Source: Spartobacteria bacterium LR76 (GTDB taxonomy: Bacteria > Verrucomicrobiota > Verrucomicrobiia > Chthoniobacterales > Terrimicrobiaceae). From it: a stretch of 64,000 bases of DNA. Positions within the stretch are counted from its first letter, which is position 1, and every line of letters starts with the position of its first letter. A model generated the notes under the pieces. It was not told the DNA's origin. It made no database searches and was given only the letters and a program-made list of their open reading frames with translations. The DNA is taken from NCBI GenBank assembly GCA_003054655.1, contig QAYZ01000012.1, forward strand, positions 1 through 64,000, in the 5' to 3' direction. Shown here one piece after another: positions 26,302 through 35,103 of this stretch. A program made the translations under genes and the position numbers.

Positions 26302-27420
26302 ATGATCTTTGAAGGCAATATGCCATCCCAAGATGTGGGCCAGTTGCTGCTCGTCGGAGTCCCCGGTGCGGAGCTCGATGCCGAGACGGCCAGATTTTAC
26401 AAAGACCTTCAGCCCGGGGGATTCATCCTCTTTGGGCGCAACATTCAGACTCCGATCCAGCTCCGCAAGCTCATCGACGACCTGCGCGACCTGAGCGATA
26501 TCGAGCCGGTCGTGACCATCGACCAGGAGGGCGGGCGGGTCTCGCGCCTCAAGCTCATCGGCAACGAACCGCCGAACGCTCAGCAGCTCCGCGACCGCAA
26601 TGATCTCGGTTTGATACGCAAGCATGGCGACATCACGGGACGGCTTTTGCGGCTCTTCGGGTTCAATCTCGACCTTTGCCCCGTGCTCGATATTTCGTTC
26701 GACGACGAGGCGGATAATTCCCTGCGCGGGCGCTGCTATGGCCGCACGGTGGCCGAGGTGATCGAGAAGGCGGGTGCCTTCAATGAAGCTCTCCGCGAGG
26801 CGGGCATCCTGAGCTGCGGCAAGCATTTCCCCGGCTATTCCTCAGCCGGGCTCGACCCACACCACGAACTCCCATCGATCGAGCGTTCCCGCGAGCTGAT
26901 GGAGGAGTACGAACTCGCCGTCTTCCGCGCTTTTGCCGGCAAGGTCGACAGCATGATGATCGGCCACATCACGATCTCCGGTCTGGAAGCGGGCGGCCCG
27001 CCGGCCTCCCTCTCTCCCGCGATGATCAACGGCCTGCTGCGAGAGGACATGGGATTCAACGGCCTCGTCATGACCGACGATCTCGACATGGGCGCGATCC
27101 TGAACCACTACGGCTTCGACGAGACGATGCGCCGGGGCATTGCCGCCGGAAACGACATGCTCATGATTTGCCATCGCGTTGAGCTGGCTGCCCAGGCGAA
27201 GAAAGTTCTCGCCGAGCTTCCCGTTGGGGAAACCGAGGCGGCGCTGGGCCGCATGGCGTCCTTCAAGGCCAGGCTCTCTCCACCCACGCCCTTTACGGAG
27301 GAAGCCTTCCGCAGCGTCGATTCCGAAATCTGGGATCTCCGCGTCGCCACCCTCGGCGAGGAGCTGGCTGGCCAGCGCAGCGCCGAGGACGGCAAACGCT
27401 CCCCGGTCGAGCTGTACTAG
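26302..27420 (+). CDS. nagZ: GH3 beta-N-acetylhexosaminidase (NagZ-like)
   Basis: A 372-residue family 3 glycoside hydrolase that probably removes N-acetylglucosamine from recycled muropeptides. Motifs are VVTIDQEGGRVSRL, the His/Asp loop CGKHFPGYSSAGLDPHHELP and the nucleophile segment FNGLVMTDDLDMGAI. No signal peptide is visible, as in cytosolic NagZ. The ATG at 26302 has GAGGG eight bases upstream; an ATG at 26320 is an alternative. The C-terminal ~40 residues extend beyond the single-domain core. Confidence 0.9.
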   Translation: MIFEGNMPSQDVGQLLLVGVPGAELDAETARFYKDLQPGGFILFGRNIQTPIQLRKLIDDLRDLSDIEPVVTIDQEGGRVSRLKLIGNEPPNAQQLRDRNDLGLIRKHGDITGRLLRLFGFNLDLCPVLDISFDDEADNSLRGRCYGRTVAEVIEKAGAFNEALREAGILSCGKHFPGYSSAGLDPHHELPSIERSRELMEEYELAVFRAFAGKVDSMMIGHITISGLEAGGPPASLSPAMINGLLREDMGFNGLVMTDDLDMGAILNHYGFDETMRRGIAAGNDMLMICHRVELAAQAKKVLAELPVGETEAALGRMASFKARLSPPTPFTEEAFRSVDSEIWDLRVATLGEELAGQRSAEDGKRSPVELY

Positions 27421-27422
27421 TT

Positions 27423-27548
27423 TTACGGCTCTCCGATCACCGGATTGGCAATGACGATGGCCTGGGCGCGAACCGCACGGGTCAGCACTTCCTTGCCCGA
27501 AAAATACCGCTCCTCCGGGGCCAGAAAGCTCGCGTTGCAGGAGCTCAA
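27423..27548 (-). pseudogene. Short coding-like remnant
   Basis: A 41-codon open frame on the minus strand ending in PVIGEP. Third positions are G/C-rich (about three quarters), like real genes here, but an in-frame stop lies two codons upstream of the TTG at 27548. It has no ribosome binding site and no recognised similarity. It may be the 3' relic of a decayed gene, or chance. Confidence 0.25.
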
Positions 27549-27844
27549 GCGACTTCAGTGATCAAATATTTCATTTTCTCGTGAAATTTCTCTTGCGAAG
27601 CCAAAAATTCCGGGCATAGTGGGAATCGTTCTGGGGGGAACAGCAGGCCACCGTGGCATTCGTCGCGGTGGCCTGCATCATTTCCAGGTACTTTCGTCGC
27701 CTGTCTTTTTCCCCCGCCCTTCGTGTCCGCCTGGAGAATGGGCGATTTTCTTCTTGATGGTGTCTCGAATAATCTTAGGGGCCAAGTAATAAGCCGCCTA
27801 ATTACTCATTGACTTAACCATCAATCGTATTAAATCTTCCCGAC
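27549..27844. other. AT-richer intergenic region upstream of the MarR operon
   Basis: With 27421-27548 this is the longest gene-free stretch (424 bases). It is AT-rich compared with its flanks and contains a strong hairpin at 27643-27676. It ends with an AT-rich promoter-like segment (TTGACT at 27809-27814, TTAAAT at 27830-27835, spacer 15) before the MarR start. No gene was found in it. Confidence 0.5.
27643..27676. repeat. Strong inverted repeat (hairpin)
   Basis: An 11-base-pair perfect stem gcaggccaccg/cggtggcctgc with a 12-base loop. No T-tract follows, so it is not a standard terminator. It could be a structured RNA element or a protein-binding repeat in the MarR-operon leader. Confidence 0.6.
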
Positions 27845-28387
27845 ATGTCGATTTTCCTGCTCAAGGAACTTCCCCGGTATGAATGCCTGGAGGAAGCGGC
27901 GGCGGATATTCCCGGTGCGGATGCCTCAATTTGTGAGGTGTACATGAATCTGCTGCACACCGGGGAGGTGATCGCTCGTGCGGAAGCGGCGTTTCTCTCC
28001 CGATTTGGCCTGAATCAGGCCCGGATGGTGTTGCTTTTTATCCTCGACGGCTCTCCGACAGGAAGCATGAGGTCGTCGGAGATCGCCGAAAAGTCGAGTG
28101 TGAGCCGGGCGACGATCACGGGCATCCTCGATACGCTGGAAAAGGCGGGCCTCGTGGCCCGTGCCTCGGACCCCAATGATCGCCGGGCTTCCAACGTAAA
28201 AATCACCCCCGCAGGCGAAAAGCTGCTCGCCAAGGTACGGCCGGAGTTCATGCGCTGGTCGGCTGGAACGGTCGGAACTTTATCCCCCCAGGAACGTAAA
28301 CAACTCGTCGAATTGCTTCGCAAGACCCGGCAATCCTTCGAGGAACCATCTAGCGGGTCGGCATCAAGGAATGGCTGCCATGATTAA
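27845..28387 (+). CDS. MarR-family transcriptional regulator
   Basis: A 180-residue winged-helix regulator. The DNA-binding region reads MRSSEIAEKSSVSRATITGILDTLEKAGLVARASDPNDRRASNVKITPAGEKLL in continuous frame (about residues 77-130; key residues S92-R94 in the recognition helix, DRR in the wing). Helices before and after form the dimer. The gene overlaps the start of the RND adaptor gene by 17 bases. MarR proteins commonly repress an adjoining efflux operon and respond to phenolic or drug-like ligands; that role is inferred here from context. Confidence 0.92.
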   Translation: MSIFLLKELPRYECLEEAAADIPGADASICEVYMNLLHTGEVIARAEAAFLSRFGLNQARMVLLFILDGSPTGSMRSSEIAEKSSVSRATITGILDTLEKAGLVARASDPNDRRASNVKITPAGEKLLAKVRPEFMRWSAGTVGTLSPQERKQLVELLRKTRQSFEEPSSGSASRNGCHD

Positions 28388-29516
28388 AAAAGTTATCACG
28401 ATAGTGCTCGCCGTTGCAGCGGCAGCCGGGGTCTGGGTCTTGCTCGGAGGAGTCAAGGCTCTTCAGATCAAGGGGATGATGGAAAAGTTTGCCCACATGA
28501 AGATGCCGCCGGAGGCGGTGACTGCCATGCAGGCACCGGAGGAGGACTGGGTGCCCGCCATCCGCGCCGTCGGCTCGACTTCGGCGGTGCAGGGTGTCGT
28601 CGTGAGCACGGACCAGCCGGGCATCGTGGAGAAAATCGCCTTCGAGTCGGGGCAGAATGTGAAGCAGGGCGACCTGCTCGTGCAGCTCGATGTGAGCCAG
28701 GAGCAGGCGCAGTTGCGCTCGGCCCAGGCGCAGTTGAAACTCGCGGAGACGAGCCTGCAGCGGCAGAAAAACCTGCTGCAAAATCGCGTGAGCTCGCAGG
28801 CGGATTTCGATTCGGCGCAGGCCCAGTACGACCAGGCTGAGGCGCGGGTGCAGGAGGTTTCCTCGTTGATCAATAAAAAGACCATCCGTGCGCCATTCAC
28901 GGGCATGCTGGGTATTCGCATGGTGAACCTCGGCCAGTATCTCCAGAGCGGAGCGCAGGTGGCGCCGCTGCAATCGCTGGATCCGATCTACGTGAACTTC
29001 TACCTCCCGCAGCAGTCAATCGGCTCGATCAAGGCCGGACAGGATGTCCTCGTAAAGGCGGACGGTCTGGACGACAGGATTTTCCAAGGCAAGATCAACG
29101 CGGTGGATTCTGTCGTCGACGAGGCCACTCGCAACGTCCTGGTGCAGGCCACGTTGGCTAATCCGGATGGATTGCTCCGCCCGGGCATGTTTGTCGGTGC
29201 CGAGGTGCCGCTGCCCAACAGCGAGAAGCGTGTCATGGTTCCCGCGACAGCGGTGCAGTTCGCCCCCTATGGCGACACGGTCTACATCGTCGAGCAGATG
29301 ACCGACAAAGACGGCGAGTCCTATACCGGCGTGCGCCAGCAGGTCGTGAAGGTGGGGGAATCCAAGGGCGATCTCGTGTCGATCCTCAGCGGCGTGAAAC
29401 CGGGCGAGCAGGTTGTCACCTCGGGCGTCTTCAAGCTGCGACAGGGCTCCCACGTTCAGGTCAACAATACGATCGAACCCGCCAGCAGCGAAAAGCCCAA
29501 GCCCGAGGACTCCTGA
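28371..29516 (+). CDS. RND efflux periplasmic adaptor subunit
   Basis: A 381-residue membrane-fusion protein (HlyD/MexE-like). One N-terminal membrane helix (about 5-25) anchors it. The lipoyl half-motifs are GIVEKIAFESGQNVKQGDLLVQLD and TIRAPFTGMLGIRMVNLGQYL, flanking a coiled-coil hairpin (~105-165). The beta-barrel and membrane-proximal domains follow. An ATG three codons later (28380) is equally possible. It bridges the RND pump encoded next to an outer-membrane channel, which is not encoded here. Confidence 0.92.
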   Translation: MAAMIKKVITIVLAVAAAAGVWVLLGGVKALQIKGMMEKFAHMKMPPEAVTAMQAPEEDWVPAIRAVGSTSAVQGVVVSTDQPGIVEKIAFESGQNVKQGDLLVQLDVSQEQAQLRSAQAQLKLAETSLQRQKNLLQNRVSSQADFDSAQAQYDQAEARVQEVSSLINKKTIRAPFTGMLGIRMVNLGQYLQSGAQVAPLQSLDPIYVNFYLPQQSIGSIKAGQDVLVKADGLDDRIFQGKINAVDSVVDEATRNVLVQATLANPDGLLRPGMFVGAEVPLPNSEKRVMVPATAVQFAPYGDTVYIVEQMTDKDGESYTGVRQQVVKVGESKGDLVSILSGVKPGEQVVTSGVFKLRQGSHVQVNNTIEPASSEKPKPEDS

Positions 29517-29547
29517 TCCACCGGGCCACCTCAACAGCCAACAGGCT

Positions 29548-32500
29548 ATGAAATTTACGGATATCTTCATCAAGCGCCCGATCCTCGCGATCGTGGTGAA
29601 CCTGCTGATCCTGATCGCGGGTCTGGTCTCGATCAATACGCTGAGCGTGCGTCAATACCCGCGCAGCGATATCGCGGTCGTCACCGTGACCACTGCTTTT
29701 GTCGGTGCCAACGCCGACCTCGTGCGCGGTTACATCACCACGCCGCTCGAGCGGGTCATCGCGAGCGCGGACGGTATTGACTACATGGAAAGCTCCAGCG
29801 CGCAGGGAGTGAGCACGATCACCGTGCACCTGAAGCTTAACTACGATACCAACGCGGCCCTCACCCAGATCCAGGCCAAGGTGGCGCAGGTGCGCAACGA
29901 CCTGCCGCCCGAGGCGGAGGCCCCGGTGATCGAGGTGGAGTCCAAGGACTCCGAGTTTGCCGCAGTCTATCTGAGCTTCTACTCCAAGGATCTCGACCAG
30001 AACCAGATCACCGACTACCTCACCCGCGTCGTCCAGCCGAAGCTCTCGGCCATCCCTGGCGTGCAAAAGGCGGACATCCTGGGCGCCCGCACCTTTGCCA
30101 TGCGCATCTGGCTGAAGCCCGACAAGCTCGCCGCCCTCAACATCGCGGGTACGCAGGTGCAGCAGGCTCTCCAGGCCAACAACTACCTCTCTGCCGTCGG
30201 AAAAACCAAGGGCAGCATGATCGCCGTCAACCTCGTCGCCAATACCGATCTGCGCTCGGAGGAGGAGTTCCGCAATCTCGTCATCAGCGAGAAAAACGGG
30301 TCCATCGTGCGCCTCGGCGACGTGGCCGACATCTCGCTCGGTGCGGAATCCTACGATGAGGACGTGCGTTTCTCCGGGCAGAAGGCGACCTTCATGGGTG
30401 TGTGGCCGCTGCCGCAGGCCAACACGCTCGACGTCGTGCGCCTCGTGCGGGAGGCTCTGCCCGACATCGAGTCCCGCCTGCCCGCCGGCATGCACGCCGA
30501 CGTGGCCTACGACTCGACGATCTACATCGACAGCGCGATCCATGACGTGATCAAGACGCTCATCGAGACGCTGCTCATCGTCATCGTAGTGATCTTCCTT
30601 TTCATGGGTTCCGTACGCTCGGTGGTCATCCCTGTCATAGCCATCCCGATCTCGCTGATCGGGGCGGTGTTTCTGATGATGATCGCGGGCTTCACCATCA
30701 ACCTCCTCACGCTGCTGGCCATCGTGCTCGCGGTGGGTATCGTGGTGGACGATGCCATCGTCGTGGTGGAAAACGTGGAGCGGCGTCTCCAGGAGGGAGA
30801 GACGCCCTTCCAGGCAGCCATCAATGGCGCGCGCGAACTGATCGGCCCGGTCATTGCCATGACCATCACGCTGGCAGCAGTCTATACGCCCATCGGCATC
30901 CAGGGCGGCCTCACGGGAGCGCTCTTCCGGGAGTTTGCCTTCACCCTGGCGGGGGCGGTCATCGTGTCGGGTATCGTGGCATTGACTCTCTCCCCGATGA
31001 TGTCGTCGCGCATGCTGCGCGAGGGCGATGCGGAGCGAGGATACGCCGGGTGGGTGAACCGCCGGTTTGACGCGATTCGCAGATGGTACTCGGCAGTCCT
31101 GTCAAAGACCATGGGCTATCGTGCGGCGGTGATCGTTTTCAGCGCCTTCATCGCGCTGCTCATTGTACCGCTCGCCATGTTCTCGACCAATGAACTGGCG
31201 CCCAACGAAGACCAGGGCTTCATCTTCGGCATCATCAACGCGCCAGCCAACGCCACGCTCGACCAGGTGACGCTGTTCTCCGATGAGATCAACAAGGCGT
31301 TCATGTCCGCGCCGGAGGTTTCCAACACCTTCCAGATCAACATGCCGACGGGCGGATTTGGCGGTCTTGTAACCAAGCCATGGGATCAACGGGAGCGCTC
31401 CACCGAGGAGATAGCGGCCGAGTTGTTCCCCAAGACCGGTTCCATCGCGGGTCTGCAGGTGATCCCGGTGACGCCGCCGCCGCTGCCGGGTGGCAGCAAC
31501 TTCCCGATCGAGATCGTGATTGCCTCGACGGCTGAGCCGAAGGAGCTCCTCGACATCGCCAACAAACTGGTGGCCAAGGCCTTTCAGAGCGGCCTCTTCA
31601 TGTTCGCCGACACGGATCTGAAGTACGACCAGCCGCAGACCGAGATCGTCTTCGATCGGGACAAGGTGGCCGCCCTCGGGCTGAACCTCCAGCAGGTCGG
31701 TGCGGACTTGTCGGCACTCATCGGCGGCAACTACGTCAACCGCTTTCAGGTGCAGGGGCGCAGCTACAAGGTGATCCCGCAAATCAAACGGACCGAGCGG
31801 CTTTCCGCCGACCAGCTCAAGGAGATCTACGTGAGCGGGCCGGGAGGCAGGCTCGTCCAGCTCTCCACCTTTGCGACGCTGAAAAACTCCGTCGAACCGC
31901 GCGAGCTCAAGCGCTTCCAGCAGCTCAACTCGGCCACGGTCCATGGCGCACTGCCGCCCGGCGTGTCGAAGGATCAGGCTCTCCGCGTGCTTGAGGAGGA
32001 GGCGGCGAAGCTGCTGCCGGCGGGATTTGTCATCGACTACGCGGGTGAGTCGCGGCAGCTCCGGAAGGAAGGCAATACGCTCGTCACCACGATGGTGCTG
32101 TCGTTTGTTCTGATCTTTCTGGTGCTCGCGGCGCAGTTCGAGAGCTTCCGCGACCCGTTCATCATTCTCTTCGGATCGGTGCCGCTCGCCCTCTCGGGCG
32201 CGCTGGTTTTCTCCTTCCTCGGCTTCACCTCGCTCAACATCTACAGCCAGGTGGGATTGATCACACTCGTCGGACTCGTTGCGAAAAACGGCATTCTCAT
32301 CGTGGAATTTGCCAATCACCTGCAACAGAGCGGCTTGTCGCGTGTCGAGGCGGCCGTGCAAGCTTCAGTCACCCGGTTGCGTGCGATCCTAATGACCACT
32401 GCCGCGACGGTGGTAGGGCATACGCCGCTGGTCTTCGCCAGCGGACCGGGTGCAGCCGCTCGTAATAGCATCGGCATCGTCCTGGTGACCGGAATGCTAA

Positions 32501-32625
32501 TCGGAACGGCGTTCACCCTGTTCGTCGTCCCGGTGATCTACAGCCTCATCGCCACCGATCGCAGTAAAAATCGCAAGGGGAAGGAGCATCCGGCTCCAAC
32601 GGTCAAAGACGCCCTCGCCGTCTAG
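29548..32625 (+). CDS. RND multidrug efflux permease (HAE1/AcrB-MexF type)
   Basis: A 1025-residue proton-driven RND pump. It starts MKFTDIFIKRPILAIVVNLL, the standard first helix, and shows two six-helix bundles with two large periplasmic loops. The proton-relay motif GIVVDDAIVVVENVER lies near residue 400. The C-terminal half has GLVAKNGILIVEFAN. Length is full. The annotated ATG is chosen because longer in-frame starts overlap the adaptor gene. Third gene of the marR–adaptor–pump operon; TolC-like partner absent from the window. Confidence 0.95.
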   Translation: MKFTDIFIKRPILAIVVNLLILIAGLVSINTLSVRQYPRSDIAVVTVTTAFVGANADLVRGYITTPLERVIASADGIDYMESSSAQGVSTITVHLKLNYDTNAALTQIQAKVAQVRNDLPPEAEAPVIEVESKDSEFAAVYLSFYSKDLDQNQITDYLTRVVQPKLSAIPGVQKADILGARTFAMRIWLKPDKLAALNIAGTQVQQALQANNYLSAVGKTKGSMIAVNLVANTDLRSEEEFRNLVISEKNGSIVRLGDVADISLGAESYDEDVRFSGQKATFMGVWPLPQANTLDVVRLVREALPDIESRLPAGMHADVAYDSTIYIDSAIHDVIKTLIETLLIVIVVIFLFMGSVRSVVIPVIAIPISLIGAVFLMMIAGFTINLLTLLAIVLAVGIVVDDAIVVVENVERRLQEGETPFQAAINGARELIGPVIAMTITLAAVYTPIGIQGGLTGALFREFAFTLAGAVIVSGIVALTLSPMMSSRMLREGDAERGYAGWVNRRFDAIRRWYSAVLSKTMGYRAAVIVFSAFIALLIVPLAMFSTNELAPNEDQGFIFGIINAPANATLDQVTLFSDEINKAFMSAPEVSNTFQINMPTGGFGGLVTKPWDQRERSTEEIAAELFPKTGSIAGLQVIPVTPPPLPGGSNFPIEIVIASTAEPKELLDIANKLVAKAFQSGLFMFADTDLKYDQPQTEIVFDRDKVAALGLNLQQVGADLSALIGGNYVNRFQVQGRSYKVIPQIKRTERLSADQLKEIYVSGPGGRLVQLSTFATLKNSVEPRELKRFQQLNSATVHGALPPGVSKDQALRVLEEEAAKLLPAGFVIDYAGESRQLRKEGNTLVTTMVLSFVLIFLVLAAQFESFRDPFIILFGSVPLALSGALVFSFLGFTSLNIYSQVGLITLVGLVAKNGILIVEFANHLQQSGLSRVEAAVQASVTRLRAILMTTAATVVGHTPLVFASGPGAAARNSIGIVLVTGMLIGTAFTLFVVPVIYSLIATDRSKNRKGKEHPAPTVKDALAV

Positions 32626-32646
32626 GGCAATCCTAACACCATTCCT

Positions 32647-32689
32647 AACGCCCGTGTGGTCTTGTTATGACTGCACGGGCGTTTTTTTT
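32647..32689 (+). terminator. Intrinsic terminator of the efflux operon
   Basis: A ten-base-pair stem aacgcccgtg/cacgggcgtt (32647-32656 with 32674-32683) with a 17-base loop runs into an uninterrupted T-tract (eight Ts from 32682). It sits 22 bases after the RND pump stop and cleanly separates the efflux operon from the exopolysaccharide island. Confidence 0.9.
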
Positions 32690-32705
32690 AATCTTTTTCT
32701 TGGCA

Positions 32706-32722
32706 CTGGCACGGCTGCTGCT
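32706..32722 (+). promoter_or_regulatory. Sigma-54 (RpoN) promoter for the exopolysaccharide island
   Basis: The sequence CTGGCACGGCTGCTGCT matches the sigma-54 consensus YTGGCACGrNNNTTGCW at every defined position except one (C for the first T of the -12 element), with correct GG/GC spacing. Transcription would start near 32733, giving an ~150-base leader before the first gene at 32884. It lies directly after the efflux-operon terminator. A sigma-54-dependent activator would be required; none is encoded in the window. Confidence 0.7.
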
Positions 32723-32883
32723 ACTCATTTCGCAGATTTCTGGTTGGCGCAGCGAAGTTGGGACTTTTTAAAACGACGAGGTGCCGCAGGGAACAAAGGG
32801 ACTGTAACCAAATTGTAAAAAACGAGCTCTTGTCGCTGTGGGAACGGCGACTAGAAGCGAGTGCGAACTTGACCAAATACGGA

Positions 32884-33552
32884 ATGAAAAAGGGCAAATT
32901 GTTAAAGGTTTTAACGGCGAGTTTGATACTGGTGGCCGCGAATGTGACCGCTGTTCAGGCGCAGAATCAGAGTCCGGCGGTGGCATCCGCCCTGGCGCAG
33001 GCGAAGGCGAATCCCTCGCAGGCGGCGGCCATTGCGGCTGCTGCGGCGAAGGCGAATCCCTCGCAGGCGGCCGCCATTGCCGCGGCCGTGGCGGCGGCCT
33101 TTCCTGCGGCGGCGGCGTCCATCGCATCGAGCGTGGCGGCGGCGGTTCCATCGGCGGCGGCGTCTGTCGCCGGGTCGGTGGCGGCGGCAGTACCTTCCGC
33201 AGCAGCCGCGGTGGCAGGCGCTGTGGCGACAGCCGTGCCGTCATCTGCGGCTGGTGTTGCCGGAGCGGTAGCGGCCGCTGTACCCGCCGCGGCATCAGCG
33301 GTGCAGTCAGCCGTCGTGTCCGCTGTTCCGTCTGCGGCCGCCGCGATCGCTTCGGCCATCGCGGGAGCCGTCTCCGGCGGCAGCGGAGGGGGGCCGGGAG
33401 GTGCGCCAGGATCAGGCTCCACCACGTCCAATCCTTCCAATTTCAGTTCCAGTGCTTCGCCGACGCCGACCCCGCGACCGTCAGCAAGCCCAACTCCAAC
33501 TCCGGTCCCGACGCCTACCCCCACGCCGACGCCTGCTTCGCCCTCTTTCTAG
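32884..33552 (+). CDS. Secreted Ala-rich protein of nine 15-residue repeats with Pro/Thr tail
   Basis: A 222-residue protein of unknown function. A signal peptide (MKKGKLLKVLTASLILVAAN...) likely ends at AVQA-Q near residue 26. Residues 32-166 form nine tandem 15-residue units of the type AAxVAxAVAxAVPSA; most end in a Pro-Ser/Ala turn, the first two in ANPSQ. The unit predicts short Ala/Val helices separated by Pro turns. A Gly/Ser-rich stretch (~167-190) and a Thr-Pro-rich tail (SPTPTPRPSASPTPTPVP...) follow. The ATG at 32884 is chosen because it begins the signal peptide; the open frame extends upstream without conserved features. First gene after the sigma-54 promoter, so probably an extracellular or matrix component of the polysaccharide system (inference). 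Confidence 0.75.
   Translation: MKKGKLLKVLTASLILVAANVTAVQAQNQSPAVASALAQAKANPSQAAAIAAAAAKANPSQAAAIAAAVAAAFPAAAASIASSVAAAVPSAAASVAGSVAAAVPSAAAAVAGAVATAVPSSAAGVAGAVAAAVPAAASAVQSAVVSAVPSAAAAIASAIAGAVSGGSGGGPGGAPGSGSTTSNPSNFSSSASPTPTPRPSASPTPTPVPTPTPTPTPASPSF
32977..33381 (+). repeat. Nine-copy 45-bp degenerate tandem repeat (protein-coding)
   Basis: The DNA encoding residues 32-166 of the Ala-rich protein consists of nine in-frame 45-base units. The units are diverged at DNA level (GCG, GCC, GTG and GTA codons vary), but the residue pattern is kept, so selection on protein structure rather than very recent slippage is likely. The first two units are the most alike, sharing AKANPSQ. Confidence 0.8.
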
Positions 33553-33582
33553 GGCGTACATGTTGAAACGAGGGAATAAGCG

Positions 33583-35061
33583 ATGAACCATATCAATCGT
33601 ACGGAGGGCGATCACGCTCTCCCGAATCCGCTTGAGGTAGAGAAAGCACCCGGCATAGGTGCGGGCTTGCGCGGGCAGATCCTGACGACAGGGCTGGCCC
33701 TTGGGCTGATTGCCGCTGTCACGGGCACTGTCAGCCTGTCGTTTGCCCAAACGATCAATCCGACCCAGCCCGGAGCCACGACGGATCCGATCCCGAGCGC
33801 ACAGACGCGTGATCTTTTTCGTCCGCTGGCACCGTCGACTCCCGGCGAGAACCTGGGTAATGAAGCGGCCGCAGCGGCGGTAGCGCCCCTGCAGCCGACG
33901 CCGGAGGCAGTGCCTGACACCGAGACGGGAGTGGGGGCCGATATTGACGCATCCGCTCCGCCGGTGGAGATCGACGGGAAAGCCGCGGCCGAGGCCCAGC
34001 GGCGCCTCTGGCGCATCCGGCCCAAGGCTGGTGCGGCCATGGTCTACGACGACAATATCTTCATCAGCAACACGAATCGCGTGGCCGATGTGATCTGGAG
34101 CGTCACGGCGGGGCTAGCCTTCGAGTTGGGCGATTACCGCAACCTGAAGGAAAACTTCCTCATCGCCGAGTGGTACGGCACGGGTTACTTTTACACGCAG
34201 AACCCCCAGCAGAATGCCTTCAATCAGGCGGCTGCTCTTCTCGGGCAGTATCGCTGGAGCAAGCTGACCGGACAGGTGGAGAGCCGATACCAGTACCTGA
34301 CTGGTCCGGATCGCGAGGTCGGAGCGTTCACGGACCGCCAGTTGTTCGTAAACGCGCTCCGTTTCAACTACGACTACAGCGACAAGACCACGTTTGACGC
34401 CGAGTTTCTGCAGAATACGCAGGTCTTCAAATCCTACCTGAACCAATACGATTATCGCCTGAAGCTCGGCGGTGACTACCGCATCCTGCCCAAGGTGAAG
34501 CTGGGCGGGGAGGGAGTCGCGGGCATCCTCAATGTCGAAGACAGTCCCCTGCAGTATTACCAGCAGCTCCGGGCGCGCCTCCGCTACGAGGCCACCGGGA
34601 AGCTGGCATTCAAGGTCAGCGGCGGTATCGAGTTTCGTCAGTTCCAGGGAATGTCGGAGGTGAAGCTCGAGCCGGTCTTTTCCTTGGGTCTGGAGTATAA
34701 GCCCTTTGACGGAACCTTGATCAGCCTCACGGGATATCGCGATGTGATCGGGTCCAACTCCCTTGAGGGGCAAAACTATGTCGCGACGGGCGTGCAATTC
34801 TCCATCCAGCAGCGAGTGCTTCAGAAGTTCTTCGTCGGCGTCGCTATTGGATACGAAAACGACACCTACTTTGCGACCGAGTCGAATATCGATTCCAGCC
34901 GCGTGGACAACTACATCTTCGCCCGTCCTTCGATCAGCTACAATGTGGCCGAGTGGGCCAAGACCGGGGTCTTTTACGAGTATCGCAACAACGACTCAAA
35001 TGAAAGCAGCAGCAGCTTCTATGACAATCGTATCGGCGTGGAACTGAACCTCACATTCTAG
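33583..35061 (+). CDS. Outer-membrane beta-barrel protein of the polysaccharide export system
   Basis: A 492-residue protein. After an atypical long N-terminus, a hydrophobic signal-like segment GQILTTGLALGLIAAVTGTV lies at about residues 31-50, followed by SLSFA-Q. A Pro/Ala-rich linker (~60-135) precedes a barrel region from KAGAAMVYDDNIF onward, rich in alternating aromatic strands. The protein ends in VELNLTF, the C-terminal Phe typical of BamA-inserted barrels. Such BBP2-like barrels accompany exopolysaccharide operons. GAGGGA eight bases before the ATG supports the start. It lies between the repeat protein and the Wza-like gene and probably forms or lines the export pore. Confidence 0.8.
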   Translation: MNHINRTEGDHALPNPLEVEKAPGIGAGLRGQILTTGLALGLIAAVTGTVSLSFAQTINPTQPGATTDPIPSAQTRDLFRPLAPSTPGENLGNEAAAAAVAPLQPTPEAVPDTETGVGADIDASAPPVEIDGKAAAEAQRRLWRIRPKAGAAMVYDDNIFISNTNRVADVIWSVTAGLAFELGDYRNLKENFLIAEWYGTGYFYTQNPQQNAFNQAAALLGQYRWSKLTGQVESRYQYLTGPDREVGAFTDRQLFVNALRFNYDYSDKTTFDAEFLQNTQVFKSYLNQYDYRLKLGGDYRILPKVKLGGEGVAGILNVEDSPLQYYQQLRARLRYEATGKLAFKVSGGIEFRQFQGMSEVKLEPVFSLGLEYKPFDGTLISLTGYRDVIGSNSLEGQNYVATGVQFSIQQRVLQKFFVGVAIGYENDTYFATESNIDSSRVDNYIFARPSISYNVAEWAKTGVFYEYRNNDSNESSSSFYDNRIGVELNLTF

Positions 35062-35103
35062 GCTTTGGGCAGGTTGTAATCCGTAAAGTTGTAACGACAT
35101 TCC

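Noticed and set aside
27809-27835. TTGACT/TTAAAT as a firm promoter for the MarR operon
   Set aside because: The spacer is 15 bases and the -10 match is poor, so it is mentioned only as promoter-like in the intergenic entry.
32838-33566. An alternative Gly/Arg-rich frame over the Ala-rich repeat gene
   Set aside because: It lacks a signal peptide and regular repeat structure, whereas the chosen frame has both plus a Pro/Thr tail; the alternative is a by-product of GCG/GCC-rich repeats.
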